A stretch of DNA of 64,000 nt from Acetobacter sp. GTDB taxonomy: Bacteria; Pseudomonadota; Alphaproteobacteria; Acetobacterales; Acetobacteraceae. The stretch covers positions 248,001 through 312,000 of the forward strand of contig NZ_JAKVME010000001.1 of assembly GCF_022483985.1 (NCBI RefSeq), read 5' to 3'. Shown here piece by piece: positions 62,545-64,000 of this stretch (position 1 is the stretch's first letter; each line of letters opens with the position of its first letter). The notes beneath the pieces are model-generated. The model saw only the letters and a program-made list of their open reading frames with translations, was not told the DNA's origin and searched no databases. The translations under genes were made by a program, and so were the position numbers.

Positions 62545-62580
62545 GAGGCGGTCCAGACTACCGGATCAAGGAGAACGGTC

Positions 62581-62811
62581 ATGGCCATGAGTGCATCGGA
62601 TATCGAGGCTTACATCCTCAAAGCCTTTCCTGACGCAAAAGTGACGATCGATGATCTGGCGGGTGACGGCGATCATTATGCCTGCACTGTCGTCAGTGAA
62701 GCCTTTCGTGGATTACCGCGCGTGAAACAGCACAAACTGGTTTATAATGCGCTTGAAGGGCACATGGGCGGCACGCTTCATGCGCTTGCCGTGAAAACGG
62801 CGGTGCCGTAA
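62581..62811 (+). CDS. BolA family protein
   Basis: A 76-residue BolA-like protein (IbaG/YrbA type) with AAGGAGA before its ATG. It has DIEAYILKAFPDAKVTIDDLAGDGDHYACTVVS-type N-half and the BolA signature RGLPRVKQHKLVYNAL with the conserved His, then GTLHALAVKT. BolA proteins pair with monothiol glutaredoxins to bind or pass on [2Fe-2S] clusters; the glutaredoxin gene is next. Confidence 0.93.
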   Translation: MAMSASDIEAYILKAFPDAKVTIDDLAGDGDHYACTVVSEAFRGLPRVKQHKLVYNALEGHMGGTLHALAVKTAVP

Positions 62812-62894
62812 GGCCCCTATAGAGTTCTGACGGAAATCCTTTTGTTGAGGGGCGTTGCTGACAGCCCCGGGACGAACACTCTGGAGTTACACAG

Positions 62895-63230
62895 ATGTCT
62901 ACACCTGCTGGACAGCGTATTCAGGCGCTGATTGAAGAAAACCCCGTCATGCTGTTCATGAAGGGCACCCCGGATTTCCCGCAGTGCGGTTTCTCTGCCC
63001 GCGTTGTGCAGGTCCTCAACCATCTCGGTGTGCCGTTCAAGGGCGAAAATGTTCTGGCCGATCCTGAACTGCGCGAAGGCATCAAGATTTTCTCCGACTG
63101 GCCCACGATCCCGCAGCTTTACGTCAAGGGCGAGTTCATTGGCGGATGCGACATCGTGATGGAAATGGCCCAGTCCGGTGAGTTGCAGACTCTTCTGAAG
63201 GAAAATGGAATCGCCAGCGCCGCGGCCTGA
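62895..63230 (+). CDS. grxD: Monothiol glutaredoxin (Grx4/GrxD family)
   Basis: A 111-residue CGFS-type glutaredoxin. It has [24 protein letters not shown] with active-site Cys31, then [24 protein letters not shown] containing the cis-Pro and glutathione-binding GGCD. It carries [2Fe-2S] clusters with BolA rather than acting as a classical reductase. GGAG precedes the ATG. It follows the BolA gene by 83 bp. Confidence 0.96.
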   Translation: MSTPAGQRIQALIEENPVMLFMKGTPDFPQCGFSARVVQVLNHLGVPFKGENVLADPELREGIKIFSDWPTIPQLYVKGEFIGGCDIVMEMAQSGELQTLLKENGIASAAA

Positions 63231-63239
63231 CGCTTTCCG

Positions 63240-63271
63240 CCTGCAATATCGTGTCGCCATGATATTGCAGG
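63240..63271 (+). terminator. Hairpin after grxD
   Basis: CCTGCAATATC (63240-63250) pairs perfectly with GATATTGCAGG (63261-63271) ten bases after the grxD stop, followed by ATTCCGTTTCTG. A likely terminator of the pur-bolA-grxD transcript, although the T tract is short. Confidence 0.55.
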
Positions 63272-63392
63272 ATTCCGTTTCTGATTTGTTCTTTTTTCCC
63301 AGTATATATCCTTCGCACATTCGGCGAATGGTAGAAATGAAATAGTAATTTAGAGCGATTAGGCCCATTCTGCGGGTTGTGAGTGTCACCTA

Positions 63393-63761
63393 ATGACGTA
63401 TACTCGCATGGAGAAACGAAATCCGGGGATGGAAATGATCAGAACAGTACTGCGGAAGCTGACGATTATCACGGCAGGAATTTCTGCGGTTGTCGCGGTC
63501 GTCCATGCAAACCCGGCGCATGCCGAACGGATCATTTCCGATTACGAGGCCAGCAAGCTGACCCTTGAGTCACTGACCGCCGTGCCTGTCTATCATCCTG
63601 TTGTGCATCACGCTGCCGCCCATCATTACGCCGTAGCGACGGCTGGCCGTCATACCGTGGTCGCTTCCCGCGCACAGTCTTCCCATCCGATGGTGCATCT
63701 GGTTTCTTTTCACGTCGCGAAGAAAGCGACCCATGCCGTGCATTCGCGCAGCCGCACCTGA
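63393..63761 (+). CDS. Small exported His-rich protein
   Basis: About 110-122 residues; ATG at 63393, 63408 and 63429 are all possible starts and none has a clear ribosome-binding site. A hydrophobic signal (LTIITAGISAVVAVVHANPAHA) is cleaved before ERIISDYEAS. The mature part is short, basic and rich in His, Ala and Val (VYHPVVHHAAAHHYAVA), ending KATHAVHSRSRT. I do not recognise a family; metal binding by the His clusters is possible. Confidence 0.65.
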   Translation: MTYTRMEKRNPGMEMIRTVLRKLTIITAGISAVVAVVHANPAHAERIISDYEASKLTLESLTAVPVYHPVVHHAAAHHYAVATAGRHTVVASRAQSSHPMVHLVSFHVAKKATHAVHSRSRT

Positions 63762-63789
63762 GTTTCCCCGCCTTGGTGTGAAAGTTGAA

Positions 63790-63820
63790 AGCCGCCTGAC
63801 TCTGTCCGGTGGCTTTTTTT
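63790..63820 (+). terminator. Intrinsic terminator
   Basis: AGCCGCC (63790-63796) pairs with GGTGGCT (63808-63814), followed by a run of seven T. It lies 29 bp after the exported protein and just before the end of the convergent yraN-like gene. Confidence 0.8.
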
Positions 63821-63836
63821 CTGGCTGAATCTCCGT

Positions 63837-64000
63837 TCAGCTCTGCCAGAACGCACTCCGAATCCGGCGCGGAACACCCGTCCCATCCACAAGGATGACG
63901 TCGAACACCACCGTCTCGTAGATCCATTCAGGATGTGTGGCCAGCAGAACCTCCGCTGCGTCCATGATCCGGGAACGCTGCCTTTCGCTGATGGATTCCG
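63837..64000 (-). CDS. UPF0102 (YraN) family protein, C-terminal part
   Basis: The window ends inside this gene. The visible 53 residues, RQRSRIMDAAEVLLATHPEW, then ETVVFDVILVDGTGVPRRIRSAFWQS, match the C-terminal half of YraN-family proteins, which have a Holliday-junction-resolvase-like nuclease fold of unproven role. It is convergent with the exported protein upstream. Confidence 0.75.
   Translation of the reverse strand, partial: ESISERQRSRIMDAAEVLLATHPEWIYETVVFDVILVDGTGVPRRIRSAFWQS

Overview
The window comes from an alphaproteobacterium, most likely an acetic acid bacterium (Acetobacteraceae, Acetobacter-like). The evidence is a complete dcw (division and cell wall) cluster in alphaproteobacterial order ending ftsQ-ftsA-ftsZ-lpxC-bamD-recN-ligA, an alphaproteobacterial Hsp20/DUF1150 pair, class II DAHP synthase, PPDK with its regulatory kinase, a GumK/AceK-type glycosyltransferase like those of acetan-type polysaccharide synthesis, and several IS5-family elements. 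Genus assignment is inference.

Layout. 1-5.9 kb is accessory: two genes of the histidine/phenylalanine ammonia-lyase fold (the first runs off the left edge) and an MFS transporter gene carrying a frameshift. Both lyase homologues lack the Ala-Ser-Gly triad that forms the MIO cofactor, and three HutC/GntR-type operator palindromes lie in the two upstream regions. Next come the facing remnants of a Bcr/CflA efflux gene and a LysR gene, joined at a deletion scar. 5.9-8.4 kb is an insertion-sequence pile-up: an IS630-type stub, one intact IS5-family element, a second decayed one abutting it, and a third remnant whose end supplies the stop codon of the next gene. 8.4-12.9 kb carries exopolysaccharide genes: a GT2 glycosyltransferase, a two-module (GumK-like plus GT4) glycosyltransferase and a secreted GH5 glucanase. 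13-14.6 kb has Hsp20, DUF1150, a small secreted protein and a tiny lipoprotein. 15.6-27 kb is housekeeping: DAHP synthase, a nicotinate phosphoribosyltransferase-family enzyme, PPDK and its regulator, LigA, RecN and BamD.

28-50 kb is the dcw cluster on the minus strand, from mraZ (with phased MraZ-box repeats upstream) to ftsZ, closed by a strong terminator and followed by lpxC. Most junctions overlap by one to four bases, which implies translational coupling. FtsL has an unusually long tail, and a terminator-like hairpin separates ftsL from ftsI. RNase P RNA lies just upstream of mraZ. 50-55.6 kb holds an alpha/beta hydrolase, a small membrane protein and a two-gene unit of LLM monooxygenase plus TonB-dependent receptor, which suggests outer-membrane uptake and oxidation of a sulfonate-like or other organic compound. 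55.9-63.2 kb is purine synthesis (purB, purC, purS, purQ, purL) followed by a BolA/monothiol-glutaredoxin pair. A Rap1a/Tai-like secreted protein is embedded between purS and purQ. The right edge contains the end of a YraN-family gene.

The best candidate for an undescribed system is the MIO-less lyase pair with its transporter and shared HutC-type operators at 1-4.2 kb.
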